This document shows positions 33,044 through 44,772 of a DNA stretch of 64,000 nt, piece after piece. The translations under genes and the position numbers were made by a program. Origin of the DNA: Dryocosmus kuriphilus (Eukaryota; Arthropoda; Insecta; Hymenoptera; Cynipidae); the NCBI GenBank assembly GCA_038277395.1, contig CM076195.1, positions 51,165,862 through 51,229,861 on the forward strand, read 5' to 3'. Each line of letters begins with the position of its first letter. Positions within the stretch are counted from its first letter, which is position 1. The notes below the pieces were generated by a model that saw only the letters and a list, made by a program, of their open reading frames with translations, was not told the origin of the DNA and did not search any database.

Positions 33044-36000
33044 GCACGTATCAATACCATATTCTTACATTCTCATCAGAGAAGGTATTAGATTTGTGTA
33101 AAATTTGACCCCCCCCCCCCCCCCCCCCAATTTCATCAAATCTCCACGTTTTGAGACCCCCTGAGTCAGAAAAAACGGTTTTTACGACGGTGTCTGTTTG
33201 TTGTTGTCGGCGTCGTTGTCGGCGTCGTTGGTCGTCGTCGTCGTCGACTGTGGTCATGATAACTTTCGAAGCACTAATCGGATTGGGTTGCGCTTTAGCA
33301 AACTTCTTTAGCGCGAAAAAGTAAGGACGAGTTCGTTAACCAGCCACTTTTGACCAACGGTTATGGTTTTATCCATCAAAAATTGTTTTCACCAGATCGA
33401 GAAATCCATTTTCCGGATAAACTATGGGAGATACAAAAAAAATGTAAGAAAGTAAAATTGTTCACCACAAAAAAATCTACAAATTTTGTCTAAAACGTTT
33501 TTTGATAAAATGAATGGTTTTTATTTTAGTCAACAAAACGCTGTTAAAATTAAACTATGGTTTCTCGCCAAAATATTCAAGATGCGAAAAAATGGTAAAG
33601 AATAAAGTTGTTCAATTCAAAAAGATCTACAAATTTTGTTCCAACCTTTTTTTGATCAAATACGCGGTCTTTGTTTTAATCCATAAAACGTTATTAAAAA
33701 TAAAAAATTTCAAGTTTCCCGACAAACTATGTAAGATACGAAAAAATGATAATAAACAAAGTTGTTCAACTCAAAAGGATCTACAAATTTGCTATTTGTC
33801 ATTTTTTTGAGCAGACGAGTAGTTTTTGTGTTATTCGTGAAATATATTATGAAATATTAAGAAAACCACTTTTCAGTAAAACTATGCAAGATATGAGAAA
33901 ATATTAACAAGCACAATATTGTAGCTTGGAAAGAGCTACAAAATTTATTTATAAGACTCATCGTTTTACTTTTAAGAATCGAAATCCTGCATTGTGAAAA
34001 TTTGGAAAGTTACAAAAAAAGTTTACCAATCTACAATGTGTTTAAAAAAAATTTAATTTTCGAGTGCGAAGTGCGAGTGTTATGGTAAGAATGTATTCCT
34101 TAAGGGCGACAGAGCCTTAAGTAAAACCATTTTTTGTAATTTTTAATTTAAAGGTTTATACGCTCCATAAATACCGACCGCGTAGCGCGAGGTGAATAAT
34201 CTATCGAGCGCGAAGCGCGAGTGCCAACAGACGCGCGCCCTAGATGTGTTCATACTTCGCGCGAAGCGCGCGATGAAAATGTGCCCGCGAAGCGGGCAGA
34301 TTTTTGTTTACATCATTATGTCGGTCGTCTTGTATACAGTCATTTTTCACTATGTCAGATAAAAGATACGAGGCTCTAACAGTAAGTGAAAAAAGAACAT
34401 TTGACTCGCGCTTCGCGCTCGATACATTATTTACAGCACTAGCGCTTCGCGCTCGATACATTATTTACAGCACTAGCGCTTCGCGCTCGATACATTATTC
34501 ACCTCGCGCTACGCGCTCGGTGTTTATGGATCGTATAAACCTTTATATTAAAAATTACAAAAGAAATTATTTTACTTAAGACTCTACCGCCCTTAAGGAA
34601 TACGTTCTCATCATGACACTCGCGCTTCGCTCTCAATAATAATTGACGGCCAGGATACAATAACCGGTCGTGCGCTGGAAACGGGTAAAACAATTGTCTG
34701 AGCCAAGAAAAAGGGGATAGAAATTTTCTTTTCGAAAATCCTTTTTTACAAATTTGACAATATAGAGAATTAAAAACTGCATCTTTCTTTCAAAATAGGT
34801 TTTTTTATTTCATCGCTTGTTTTGTTTAAAAAAAATAAAATGTTACTTTTTTTCGCAGTTTTTTTTTATTGAAAAATCGTGTTTTTTTTAGAATCAACTC
34901 GCAATAATGTGGCCAATTCTTGACAAAATTGGAATTTTTCTTTTTAAATATGTAGGGGAGTCTTTTCCACTTCTGCTGATGTAGGCGAAAATGTCATAAA
35001 CATTGTAATTGTTTATAATAATTTAACCCGAAGAAATTACCGTGTTTTCCGAGGTTATGCTGTTAAAATTTTTCGTATAAATTTTAATATGAAAAAATCG
35101 TAAAAGCAGATACGTAAAGCAGTGTTGGGAGAAGTTTTTCGTCAAGCAATATTTTGTTTGGTCGAAAATAAAAAAAAATACGACGAGTTGAAGTCAAAAG
35201 TGCTCGCCGCTTGAATGTTTCTGTATCATTGATCTGCGTTCTTTTAAAATCAAACGGCGGAAATAGGTTCGAGCGGCGAACACTTTTGACTTCAACTCGT
35301 CGTATTTTCTTTTATTTTCGACCAAGCAAAATATTGCTTGACGAAAAACTTCTCCCAGCACTGCTTCACGTATCTGTTTTTGCGATTTTTTCATACTACA
35401 ATTTATACGAAAAATTTTAACAGCATAAGCTCGGAAAACACGGTAATTTCTTCGGGTTAAATTATTATAAACAATGACAATGTTTATGAAATGTTCGCCT
35501 ACACCAGAGGAAGGGGAAAGGACTCCCTACATGCTGAGAAAGAAAAATTCCAATTTTGTCAAGAATTGGCTATATTATTGCGAGTTGATAATAAAAAAAC
35601 ACGATTTTTCAATAAAAAAAATTGCGAAAAAAAGTAACATTTTATTTTTTTTAAACAAAACAAGCGATGCAATAAAAAAACCTCTTTTGAAAGAACGATG
35701 CAGTTTTTTATTCTCTATATTGTCAAATTTTTAAAGAAGGATTTTCAAAAAAAAAATTTCTATCCCCGTTTTCTTGGCATGGACAATAGTTTTACCCGTT
35801 TCCAGCGCACGCCCGGTTATTGCATCCCGGCCGTCAATTACAGTTTTTTTAAAACACATTGTAGATTGGCAAAGTTTTTTAGTGATTTTCCAAATGTTCA
35901 TAATAGAGGCTTTCAATTCTTAAAAGCAAAACGATGAGTCTTATAAATAAATTTTGTAGCTCTTTCCAAGGTGAACAATTCTACTTGTTAATATTTTCTC

Positions 36001-36830
36001 ATATCTTGCATAGTTTTGCTGAAAAGTGGTTTTCTTTATATTTCATTACATATTTCACGAATAACTCAAAAACTAAGCGTCTGCTCAAAAAAATAATAGA
36101 GAGCAAATTTTTAGACCTTTTTGAGGCTAACAACTTTGTTTATTATTATTTTTCCACATCTTGCATAGTTTGTCGGGAAATTGAAAATTTTTTATTTTTA
36201 ATAACGTTTTATTGATTAAAACAAAAGCCGTACATTTTATCAAAAAATGGTTAAAACAAAATTTGTAGATATTTTTAAATTAAACAACTTTGTTCTTTGC
36301 CATTTTCTTTATTTTGAATATTTTGGCGGGAAACCAGAGTATTTGAATTTTAATAGCGTTTTCTTGATTAAAACAAAAACCGTTCATTTTATCAAAAAAC
36401 GGTTGAGATAAAATTTGTAGATTTTTTTGGGGTGAACAATTTTACTTTCTAACGTTTTTTTTTATCTCTCATAGTTTAGCCGGAAAATGGATTTTTTGAT
36501 TTTATGAAAACCGTTTTTGGTGGATAAAACCATAACCGTTAGTCAGAAGTGGCTGGTTAACGAAATTGTCATTACTTTTTAAACTTTAAAGAAGTATGCC
36601 AAAGCGCAACCCAATCCGATTAGTCCTTCGAAAGTTATCGCGACCACAGACGACGACAACGCCAACGACGCCAACGACGCCAACGACAACGACGACGTCA
36701 ACAGACATACAGACACGGTCGCAAAAACCGTTTTTTCGAATTCAGGAGGTCTCAAAACGTGGAGATTTCATGAAATCCGCGAAAGTCAAATTTTACATAA
36801 ATCTAATACCTTCTCTCATGAGAATGTAAA
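33044..36830. repeat. Giant inverted repeat, arms about 1.6 kb
   Basis: The left arm 33044-35205 is the reverse complement of the right arm 35262-36830, with a spacer of about 55 bases. Paired stretches include cgacgagttgaagtcaaaag with its inverse at the inner edge, cgtgttttccgag/ctcggaaaacacg, and aatctacaatgtgttt/aaaacacattgtagatt. The outer satellite words flank a poly-C (33109-33128). The left arm is longer because a separate foldback element (34062-34637) interrupts it. The outer parts belong to the satellite-like family. Small open frames inside are not supported as genes. Confidence 0.85.
34062..34637. repeat. Foldback element nested in the left arm
   Basis: It has inverted ends of about 175 bp: gtattccttaagggcg, aaaggtttatacg, ccgcgtagcgcgaggtgaat and gagcgcgaagcgcgagtgc pair with the right side 34440-34637. 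The centre holds the unit agcgcttcgcgctcgataca in three tandem copies (34405-34500) and several gcgcgaagcgcg palindromes. The right arm of the surrounding giant repeat lacks it, so it inserted later into the left arm. Confidence 0.85.
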
Positions 36831-37011
36831 AATTGCATTTTTCAGCCAAACTATGTAAAAAATGAAGAAATTTACGTTTTAGATATAATTTCATGGATTG
36901 GTGGGCGCGAGAAACGTGATGAGAATGCGCCTGAGTTACGGGCAGATTTTTCAATAACTTTTAATAACTTTTTACTGACTGTATAGTAATGTGTTTTTTG
37001 TTTAAAAAAAC
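36831..37011 (+). repeat. Satellite-like repeat left of the BEL/Pao element
   Basis: It continues the satellite-like family (gagaaacgtgatgagaatgc, gagt.acgggcagatttttc) and is cut by the LTR element at 37012. It resumes at 44773. Confidence 0.8.
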
Positions 37012-38023
37012 TGTTGAATATTTTGGGAAGGTAGGCACGTAAATAATGCGATTATAAACAAGGGAGAGCACAGGTAGAGAAGGCGGATAAGCGCGTGTTT
37101 GTGTTAGCTGAATTTATGGTTGTTGAGGTCGCTCTCGGGTTAACATTTCGGAGCCTTTTGCCTGTTTTTGGTCAAGGTCCTTTGGATCGTGAATTTGAGG
37201 CAGGGATATCCAGGTGTGTGTTGTGACATAGGTGTGTGATTAATTCGACCGGCGTCTGTGTAGAAATTCTGAGTGAAAATACCATTGTAAGGGGCGACAC
37301 ATGAATGAGGAGAAAAGAATAATAAAATTTTTGTGTTGGGCTTCGGTGGGGTGAATTGCCTGTTCGGGGTGCGAGTTTTGATTGACTAATAGAGGAATTT
37401 TTTTTTTTTTTTTTTTTTTTTTGGTAGTCTGACAGTTTCGTAAAGTTTGCATTCTTTAAAAATTTATTTTTATATATATCTCTCCCTCTCGAGGCCCTTG
37501 GCTCCCTAACGAGCACGAGCACAAAGGCGTTGTCGTGGCCGTGAAGCCGTTTAGCTCCAAGTTTTTTTTTTTGGAGGCTTTAGACCCCACGGGAAGTTCG
37601 GCTTCCAGGATTCGTGGGTCACCCTTTGACGGGACGGGGAGGCTGCGGCCAACCCGTTGACCGGTGGGCTACCGAGAAAAGGGGTGAGCGAGAGAGAGAC
37701 AGTCACGAAGGTTTGAAAGGGGGTGTGGCTAATGACCGAGCACAGACCAAGGCCCAATGGGAGAACTTTTCCTTTTTGACTGAAAGCTGTCGGGGGGAGA
37801 AAGCCAAGGGTCAGTGTGCCAGCGAGTCAGTCGAATTTTCGCTCGCATCTTGAACAGGCGTTTCGCTCGGGTAGGTTTCCCATGTTTGCGCGTTTGGTCT
37901 GTATTTAGTTGGTGTTTGTTAACTAAACGGCTATAATAAAAAAGTGTGATATTATTTTTAAAAAAAGTGTGTTGTTATTAGTGTTATTAGTGTTGTTATT
38001 TCTGTTCACCCACGTATTTAACA
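37012..38023 (+). repeat. BEL/Pao 5' LTR
   Basis: It is nearly identical to 43756-44772 and contains a 25-base T run at 37398-37422. The open frames inside (for example 37614-37853) repeat in the other LTR and show no domain. The promoter should lie here but cannot be placed. Confidence 0.93.
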
Positions 38024-38045
38024 GTGGTACGCCTGGTGGGACACG
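38024..38045 (+). other. Probable primer-binding site
   Basis: The sequence directly after the 5' LTR (gtggtacgcctggtgggac) is where a tRNA primer should pair. I could not assign the tRNA. Confidence 0.5.
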
Positions 38046-38147
38046 CGAAAATTTGAGCAGAAATAATTGTGTATTGAGTGGAAGTTAAAAAAAGAAAAAA
38101 GGAGGATCTTTGTGGTGTTATCGTATTTGTGCTGCGAGGAAACAACA

Positions 38148-39733
38148 ATGGCGCCACGGAGAAAACGAGGCCGGGGTGCAACAGCTTCAGTCGACGAACC
38201 GCCAGCAACACGACCTCGATGGAGTGGAATCGAAACACCACCTGCAGCTAACTCTACTCAAAACGATAACGTATTGCCGCCACGACGCAGCGTTCGACTC
38301 TCAAAGGAGTGGCAGCAGCAAGGTGCTCCTTCGGAGACGACCGACACATCACCTGGGGGTCAACATGGTTCACCAGAGCCCCCAAACGACCAACAGCCTT
38401 CAATGCCAGGCGGGCGGCCGGTACTGCAGAGAGTCCATCCAATCGACGCCGAGGTGATCATCGCTTCAAATACAGCAGAAACAGAAACGGCAGGGCTTCC
38501 TGGCGTTCGAGGAAACAGCGGCGGAGTCACAACAGGCAATAATGAAGGTACTGTGCAGAGCGATACGAGTGCCAAGGATACAAATGCAGCGGAAACCAGC
38601 GCGATAGAAAATGCGCTAGTATTATTCACAGACGCGTTAACTGAAACGAAGCGTTCTATTCGTGATAGTGCTTTGAAAGACGATAGCAAAAAACTACCCG
38701 AGTTTTCCGGCAAATCGTTGCAGTGGCCGCATTTTAAGAAAACTTATTTTGATTCGGAGTCTAAATTTTCTGATCGAAGGAATATCGGTCGTTTGGAACA
38801 AGCTTTGAAAGGCGAAGCATACGATTTAGTAGCAACCTTGTTAGCAACAACCGATAGTCCAAAGAAAATTATTGACGTATTAGGTTTGCACTACGGAAAT
38901 AAGTTTATGATCGCTGAGAGTATTGTTAAAGACGTGAGAGATTTACCGAATTTAAAGGAAGGCAAATGTAGTCTAGCCTTATTCGCGACAAAATTGAAAA
39001 GAGGTGTTGAAGCACTCAAATTGATGAATTTGCATGAACACATATATAGTATGGATTTGTTTGCGAGTGTAATCCGAAAAATTCCAGTAGAAAAGCAATC
39101 ACGCTATAGTGACTTCGCAAACAACTTCATAAATGACTCGACGACAAATGTTTCCACGTTAGAGATACTCTCTGTATTTTTGAGCGAAGAAGCCCGCATG
39201 GCTGATCGTTCAGGACTTGCGTATGTCGAAGCAGCGTCATCGGGTCGAAATGAAAATGTAACTTCGAGCGCATCAAAGAGACAGGAAAAAAAACATCGAG
39301 AACAGCATTTACTGGCGCGTCGATAAATCAGGACACGGATAATTCGCGTGAAGACAGGGCGCGTTCGAGGCAAGAATGTTTGCGTTGCAATCGAACAAAT
39401 CACGAGTTAGCTAATTGCCGAGAATTCAAAGCCGAAAGCGTGAAGCGTAGGTGGTCTTTGGCAAAAGGTTGGGGTTTGTGCTTTGTATGTTTAGGGACTG
39501 GACATACGCGTTTTCAATGCAAACGACGAAAGGCGTGCGAGGTTTGTAGAAAGAATCATCACGTCCTTTTACATTTTCCTAGACATGAAAAGAAAAACAA
39601 CTTACCAGGGCGTAACGAAAATCGAAAAGAACAACAACGTGATAACCAAGTAAATCAGGAGGGACGCGACGATCGAGGTGGCCGTGGGGACGCGCGTGCG
39701 TGTGATCGAACTTTAATGACAAAAAAAGATTGA
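38148..39733 (+). pseudogene. BEL/Pao gag
   Basis: The start is the ATG of MAPRRKRGRG in good context (acaATGg). An upstream in-frame ATG at 38067 is less likely. The N-terminal 150 residues are disordered. The capsid-like region follows, with LPEFSGKSLQWPHFKKTYFD, the usual BEL/Pao gag block. An A run near 39285 carries one extra base and shifts the frame after 39326. The other frame continues with zinc-finger motifs: CLRCNRTNHELANC, CFVCLGTGHTRFQC and CEVCRKNHHVLLHF at about 39375-39580. Confidence 0.88.
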
Positions 39734-40969
39734 CTAGTATCGCGAAGAGGGTTTTTAAGTATAGTGCCATTAAATGATGTAGGGCCGAAAGGAGAAATGG
39801 CAACGTTTGCCTTATTAGATGGAGGTTCAACGATTAGTTTAATCGATTTGAAATATGCGCGGCAGCTAGGTTTAAAAGGGCAACGAATTAAAATGACTTT
39901 GAGAGGTTTATACGGGGTGGAAGAGTGCGTAAACTGTGAAATAGTAAGATTTGTAGTCAATGGTCAGTTTGGTGAACAACAAATTGAGCACGCGTTGGTT
40001 GTTCCGACTTTGAAATTACCGCGTCAATCTTTATCGACAGATCTAGTACGGCGCATCAAAGAACAAGAAAAGGTAGAATTGCAGGCTTATAAAGACGCGT
40101 ATGTAAGCATTTTAATCGGTCAAGACAATTGGAACCTAATAATGAGTGAGGAGTCGCGACGACTCGGAAATGGGGGGCTCGTTATTTCACGTACTCGACT
40201 GGGTTGGACTCTGCATGGTTTTATTAGTGAAAGACAAGAATCGAACGGTGATTCTGTTGTGAACGCTTTCTGTTTCACTAATTGTGATTTGGTTTACGAA
40301 GAGCAGCAAAAATTGGCAAATCTGGAACGAATAGTTCATGAATATTTAGAGTGCGAAAATCTTGGTGTGACATCAACAAAGAAGAACGATAGTAAAAATG
40401 AACGAGCTTGGGCGATTTTAGAAGCGACTTCGCGCTTTAACGGCAAGGAATGGGAAACGGGTTTATTGTGGAAGCCGGGTTTAATGCCTAAGGTAAATAG
40501 TAAAGCAACGGCTTTAAAAAGACTTTATTCCTGAGAAAGGAAGCTAGATAGAAATCCAAAGTTGGCAGAGCGATATTATAAGGAAATGGAGATGTTAATT
40601 GAGAACGGTTATGCTGTCAAAGTTTCTGAAAATGTAGTGAGGCCGCGAGAATGGTACGTGCCACATTTTCCAGTTGAAAATATAAATAAGCCCGATAAAA
40701 CAAGGCTTGTTTTCGATGCTGCAGCCGAAACGAAGGGAGTTTCGTTGAATAAATTATTAGAAAGCGGTCCAGATTTGCTTGAATCCTTGCTGGGTTTATT
40801 ATTGCGATTTCGTCAATTTGCTGTAGCGGTCATAGCGGATATTAAAGATATGTATCTTCGCGTGAAATTAATTGAGCGTGATCGCGGCGTTCAAAGGTTT
40901 CTTTGGCGAGGCAAAGATCGAAGTCGAAAGCCAGACATTTACGAGAACACCACGTTAATTTTCGGTTGA
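39734..40969 (+). pseudogene. BEL/Pao protease and start of RT
   Basis: The frame is the same as the end of gag, after an in-frame TGA at 39731-39733. ATFALLDGGSTISLI holds the protease active-site region (DxGS). A second in-frame TGA near 40534 precedes the RT. The RT begins with REWYVPHFPVENINKPDKTR and VIADIKDMYLRVKL (first catalytic Asp). The frame closes at a TGA at about 40967 within the FG.TSSP block. Confidence 0.88.
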
Positions 40970-42235
40970 ACATCTTCTCCGACTAGTGCTATTTATATTA
41001 AGAACAAAAATGCTCAAAGATTTGAAAACGAAAAGCCCGACGCCGTGCGGAGCATCCTGAAAAATAGTTATATGGATGACTACCTCACCTCGGGAAAGTC
41101 GGTAGCTGAAACGCGCAAACGTGTTGAGGATGTTATTCAAATTAACAGGGAGGCAAAATTTTTCATGCATGGGTGGGCATCAAAGGATCCGCGTGTCTTA
41201 GAAGGCGTGAGTTCTGAAATATTATTGAATCAGTCGGTAAAAGCGAATCTTTGTAAACAAGAAGAGCGAGTTTTGGGTCTGTATTGGGACAGCAAAGAAG
41301 ATACCTTTAGTTTTAATGTAGGATTAAATAAGATTCGCGGTGATTTATTACGAGGAGAAGTAAAGCCGACAAAACGAGAATTTTTCAGCATTGCAATGTC
41401 CGTTTATGATCCTCTCGGTATTATTTCACCTTTTACGATTTAAGTAAAGATTATTGTGCAAGATATTTGGCGTAGTGTAGTTGGTTGGGACGCGCATATT
41501 CGCGAGGAAGAATTAGAACCATGGTGTAGATGGTTGGAAAATTTAGCCAAAATGCGAACCATTAATATACCGCGGTGTTTCATAGGAAGGGGTAGTGACT
41601 ACTTTAAAGTGCAGCTACACATTTTCTGTGATGCCAGCACGAAGGCTTATGCTACGGCCGCGTATCTTCAATCTGAGACACGTGACCAATATATTCACCT
41701 GGCCCTTGTAATGGCAAAAGCGCGAGTGACGCCAAAGAGGCCTATGACTGTGCCGCGATTAGAGCTACAAGCGGCATTATTGGGGGCAAAAATCGCTAGC
41801 ACGATAGGACAAGAGCTTGATCTTAGGATTCGTGGACGTGTTTTTTGGTCAGATTCAACGACAGTGTTGCATTGGATCAGCGCAGAACCAAGAGATAAAC
41901 AAATGTTTGTCGCATATAGGCTATGTCAAATCGGTGAATTGAGTAAAATCTCGGAATGGCGATGGGTTCCTACGTTTTTAAATCCAGCCGACGATGCAAC
42001 TCCTCCATCCGACAAACCGATGAAATCGAACGACCGTTGGTTAATGGGGCCTGAATTTTTACGCGAGTCCCCTGACGTATGGCCAAAACAAAAAAAAACA
42101 TTGCAAACATCTGAGGAACGCGAAATTAATAAGCTTGAATCTCGCAAGCAATTTATCGGAGCCATGTTTATCGATGAGCCAACGAAATGGGAAGTATCGC
42201 TGGGAGTTAGATTGCTCGGTTGGTAGAGAATTAGG
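40970..42235 (+). pseudogene. BEL/Pao RT end and RNase H
   Basis: The same frame continues with SYMDDYLTSG (catalytic YMDD at about 41070), then FSIAMSVYDPLGIISPF. A TAA stop lies at about 41441-41443. RNase H follows, with HIFCDASTKAYATAAYL, PRLELQAALLGAKI and FWSDSTTVLHWI, so its key Asp residues are visible. The frame closes at 42226 and a shift near 42295 leads to the integrase. Confidence 0.9.
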
Positions 42236-42306
42236 AGAACGATGCAATACGTGAGAAAATTTTTTATGTTTGGTATCAAAAAGCGCGCGCAATAAATCGG
42301 AAACCT

Positions 42307-43719
42307 GTGTCGTCTCAAAGAGTTAAGAACTTAGAGAACGAGTCAGCATTGGATATCGCTATGGAAGGCGAGAAAGCATGGTTCCAAATGATTCAAGCCA
42401 CGTTTTACTCTCCCGAAATCAGAGCTCTGAACCGCAAAGAGGACTTACCGCGAGGAAGTAAATTGATTAGACTTGGAGTGTTCTTAGACGAAGACGGTTT
42501 ATTGCGAGCAAAAGGATGGATAAATTCAGTGTTTCTAACTGATTGGTTGCAAAATCATCCGATCCTTTTAGATGCGAGTCATTATGCGACTAAGCTTTTG
42601 ATCGCCGATTATCATCGTCGTTATGATCACGCGAACAATCAAACAGTGATAAACGAATTGCGACAACGGTTTCACATCGTCGGACTACGTACACGGTTGA
42701 AATGGCTTGCAAGTCACTGTATAACGTGTAGGTTGCGTCGAGCGAACCCTTCGAATCCACCGATGGCCGATTTGTCTGCGTGCCGTGTGGCTTATGGGCA
42801 GCGGCCATTTACACACTGCGGCATTGATTATTTCGGTCCAATGTTTATAAAAATTGGGCGTCGCAGGGAGAAACGGTGGGGTGTGCTCTTCACGTGTATG
42901 ACGACGCGAGCGATACACGTGGAGCTAGTAGATACGTTAAATGCAAGCTCGACTATCATGGCCCTTCAGCGATTAGCAGACAGAAGGGGTTGTCCGTGTG
43001 AAATGTACAGTGACAACGGGACTAATTTCGTCAAAGCAGACAAAGAGTTGAAAGAGGCGGTCGTGAAGATGTCCGAGAACGTCAAAGAGCGGCAACAATT
43101 ACTGCGTTCCGCCGCGCGAAAAAAATTTAAGTGGAACTTTAATCCCCCAGCCGCTCCTCATATGGGGGGAGCGTGGGAGCGATTGATTCGTTTCGTTAAA
43201 GTTGCCTTGTATCACGTGCTCGGCGATCAAGCCCCGACGCAAGAAGTTCTTTCAACTCTATTGATCGAGATCGAACACATGGTCAATTCACGTCTGCTAA
43301 GTCACGTGTCCGTAGATCCTCAGGACGAAGAAGCTCTTACACCTAACCATTTCTTAATCGGTTCTTCGTCCGGTCATTTGCGACTCGAAAAATACGAGAC
43401 CGAAATTTTGAGCCCGCGTAAAAATTTTGAAATAGTTCAAAATATGGCTAACGGGTTTTGGAAGAGATGGTTGCGCGAGTATTTGCCGATTTTGTTACCG
43501 CGTACTAAGTGGCACACGCCAACGGTACCCCTCGAAGTCGGCGATATAGTTTTGATAGTGGATTGGCAGGCGCCTCGGAATACGTGGCATAAAGGAAAGA
43601 TAATTGAGACTTATCCAAACAAATCGGATGGGATAGTGAGGGTAGTCAAGGTGCGCTCGGGTGAAAGGAATTTTATTAGACCCGTTCATAAGCTGGTAAA
43701 AATATTCAGTTCTGTATAG
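42307..43719 (+). CDS. BEL/Pao integrase region, open
   Basis: This 470-residue frame is uninterrupted. It has the N-terminal zinc site (ADYHRRYDHANN then HCITCRLRR) and the core with catalytic residues in CGIDYFGP, YSDNGTNF and MGGAWERLIR. It ends with a DUF5641-like C-terminal part (LPRTKWHTP...GDIVLIVD). In a working element it would be released from the polyprotein. The frame is preserved although earlier parts of pol carry stops. The first ATG-like context is internal, so 42307 is a frame boundary and not a true start. Confidence 0.9.
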   Translation: MSSQRVKNLENESALDIAMEGEKAWFQMIQATFYSPEIRALNRKEDLPRGSKLIRLGVFLDEDGLLRAKGWINSVFLTDWLQNHPILLDASHYATKLLIADYHRRYDHANNQTVINELRQRFHIVGLRTRLKWLASHCITCRLRRANPSNPPMADLSACRVAYGQRPFTHCGIDYFGPMFIKIGRRREKRWGVLFTCMTTRAIHVELVDTLNASSTIMALQRLADRRGCPCEMYSDNGTNFVKADKELKEAVVKMSENVKERQQLLRSAARKKFKWNFNPPAAPHMGGAWERLIRFVKVALYHVLGDQAPTQEVLSTLLIEIEHMVNSRLLSHVSVDPQDEEALTPNHFLIGSSSGHLRLEKYETEILSPRKNFEIVQNMANGFWKRWLREYLPILLPRTKWHTPTVPLEVGDIVLIVDWQAPRNTWHKGKIIETYPNKSDGIVRVVKVRSGERNFIRPVHKLVKIFSSV

Positions 43720-43742
43720 TATAAAATTACATAAATTCTTAT

Positions 43743-43755
43743 ACTGGGGGGAGAT
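43743..43755 (+). other. Polypurine tract of the BEL/Pao element
   Basis: The tract actggggggagat ends right before the 3' LTR and would prime plus-strand synthesis. Confidence 0.75.
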
Positions 43756-44772
43756 TGTTGAATATTTTGGGAAGGTAGGCACGTAAATAATGCGATTATA
43801 AACAAGGGAGAGCACAGGTAGAGAAGGCGGATAAGCGCGTGTTTGTGTTAGCTGAATTTATGGTTGTTGAGGTCGCTCTCGGGTTAACATTTCGGAGCCT
43901 TTTGCCTGTTTTTGGTCAAGGTCCTTTGGATCGTGACTTTGAGGCAGGGATATCCAGGTGTGTGTTGTGACATAGGTGTGTGATTAATTCGACCGGCGTC
44001 TGTGTAGAAATTCTGAGTGAAAATACCATTGTAAGGGGCGACACATGAATGAGGAGAAAAGAATAATAAAATTTTTGTGTTGGGCTTCGGTGGGGTGAAT
44101 TACCTGTTCGGGGTGCGAGTTTTGATTGACTAATAGAGGAATTTTTTTTTTTTTTTTTTTTTTTTTTGGTAGTCTGACATTTTCGTAAAGTTTGCATTCT
44201 TTAAAAATTTATTTTTATATATATCTCTCCCTCTCGAGGCCCTTGGCTCCTTAACGAGCACGAGCGCAAAGGCGTTGTCGTGACCGTGAAGCCGTTTAGC
44301 TCCAAGTTTTTTTTTTAGAGGCTTTAGACCCCACGGGAAGTTCGGCTTCCAGGATTCGTGGGTCACCCTTTGACGGGACGGGGAGGCTGCGGCCAACCCG
44401 TTGACCGGTGGGCTACCGAGAAAAGGGGTGAGCGAGAGAGAGATAGTCACGAAGGTTTGAAAGGGGGTGTGGCTAATGCCCGAGCACAGACCAAGGCCCA
44501 ATGGGAGAACTTTTCCTTTTTGACTGAAAGCTGTCGGGGGGAGAAAGCCAAGGGTCAGTGTGCCAGCGAGTCAGTCGAATTTTCGCTCGCATCTTGAACA
44601 GGCGTTTCGCTCGGGTAGGTTTCCCATGTTTGCGCGTTTGGTCTGTATTTAGTTGGTGTTTGTTAACTAAACGGCTACAATAAAAAAGTGTGATATTATT
44701 AAAAAAAAAAAACAAGTGTGTTGTTATTAGTGTTATTAGTGTCGTTATTTCTGTTCACCCACGTATTTAACA
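43756..44772 (+). repeat. BEL/Pao 3' LTR
   Basis: It matches the 5' LTR with about eleven substitutions plus length changes in homopolymers. Confidence 0.93.

Larger units (their letters stand above)
37012..44772 (+). mobile_element. BEL/Pao LTR retrotransposon
   Basis: It is 7.76 kb long with LTRs of 1012 and 1017 bp beginning TGTTGAATA and ending TTTAACA. Its gag, protease, RT, RNase H and integrase are in the order typical of BEL/Pao. The flanking five bases are aaaac on the left and aggac on the right, an imperfect candidate target duplication. About eleven substitutions separate the LTRs, so it is fairly young. Despite this its polyprotein has several stops. Confidence 0.93.

Noticed and set aside
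33109..33128. A 20-base C run as a structural signal
   Set aside because: It occurs once, at a place where the mirrored arm has a short normal sequence. Slippage or sequencing error is the simpler reading.
37614..37853. A small gene of 79 residues, repeated at 44358-44597
   Set aside because: Both copies lie at the same place in the two LTRs. The frame has no domain and repeats only because the LTR is duplicated.
38110..38542. Alternative frames overlapping the BEL/Pao gag start
   Set aside because: They are shadows of gag. Gag has the better start context and continues into the recognisable capsid and zinc-finger parts.
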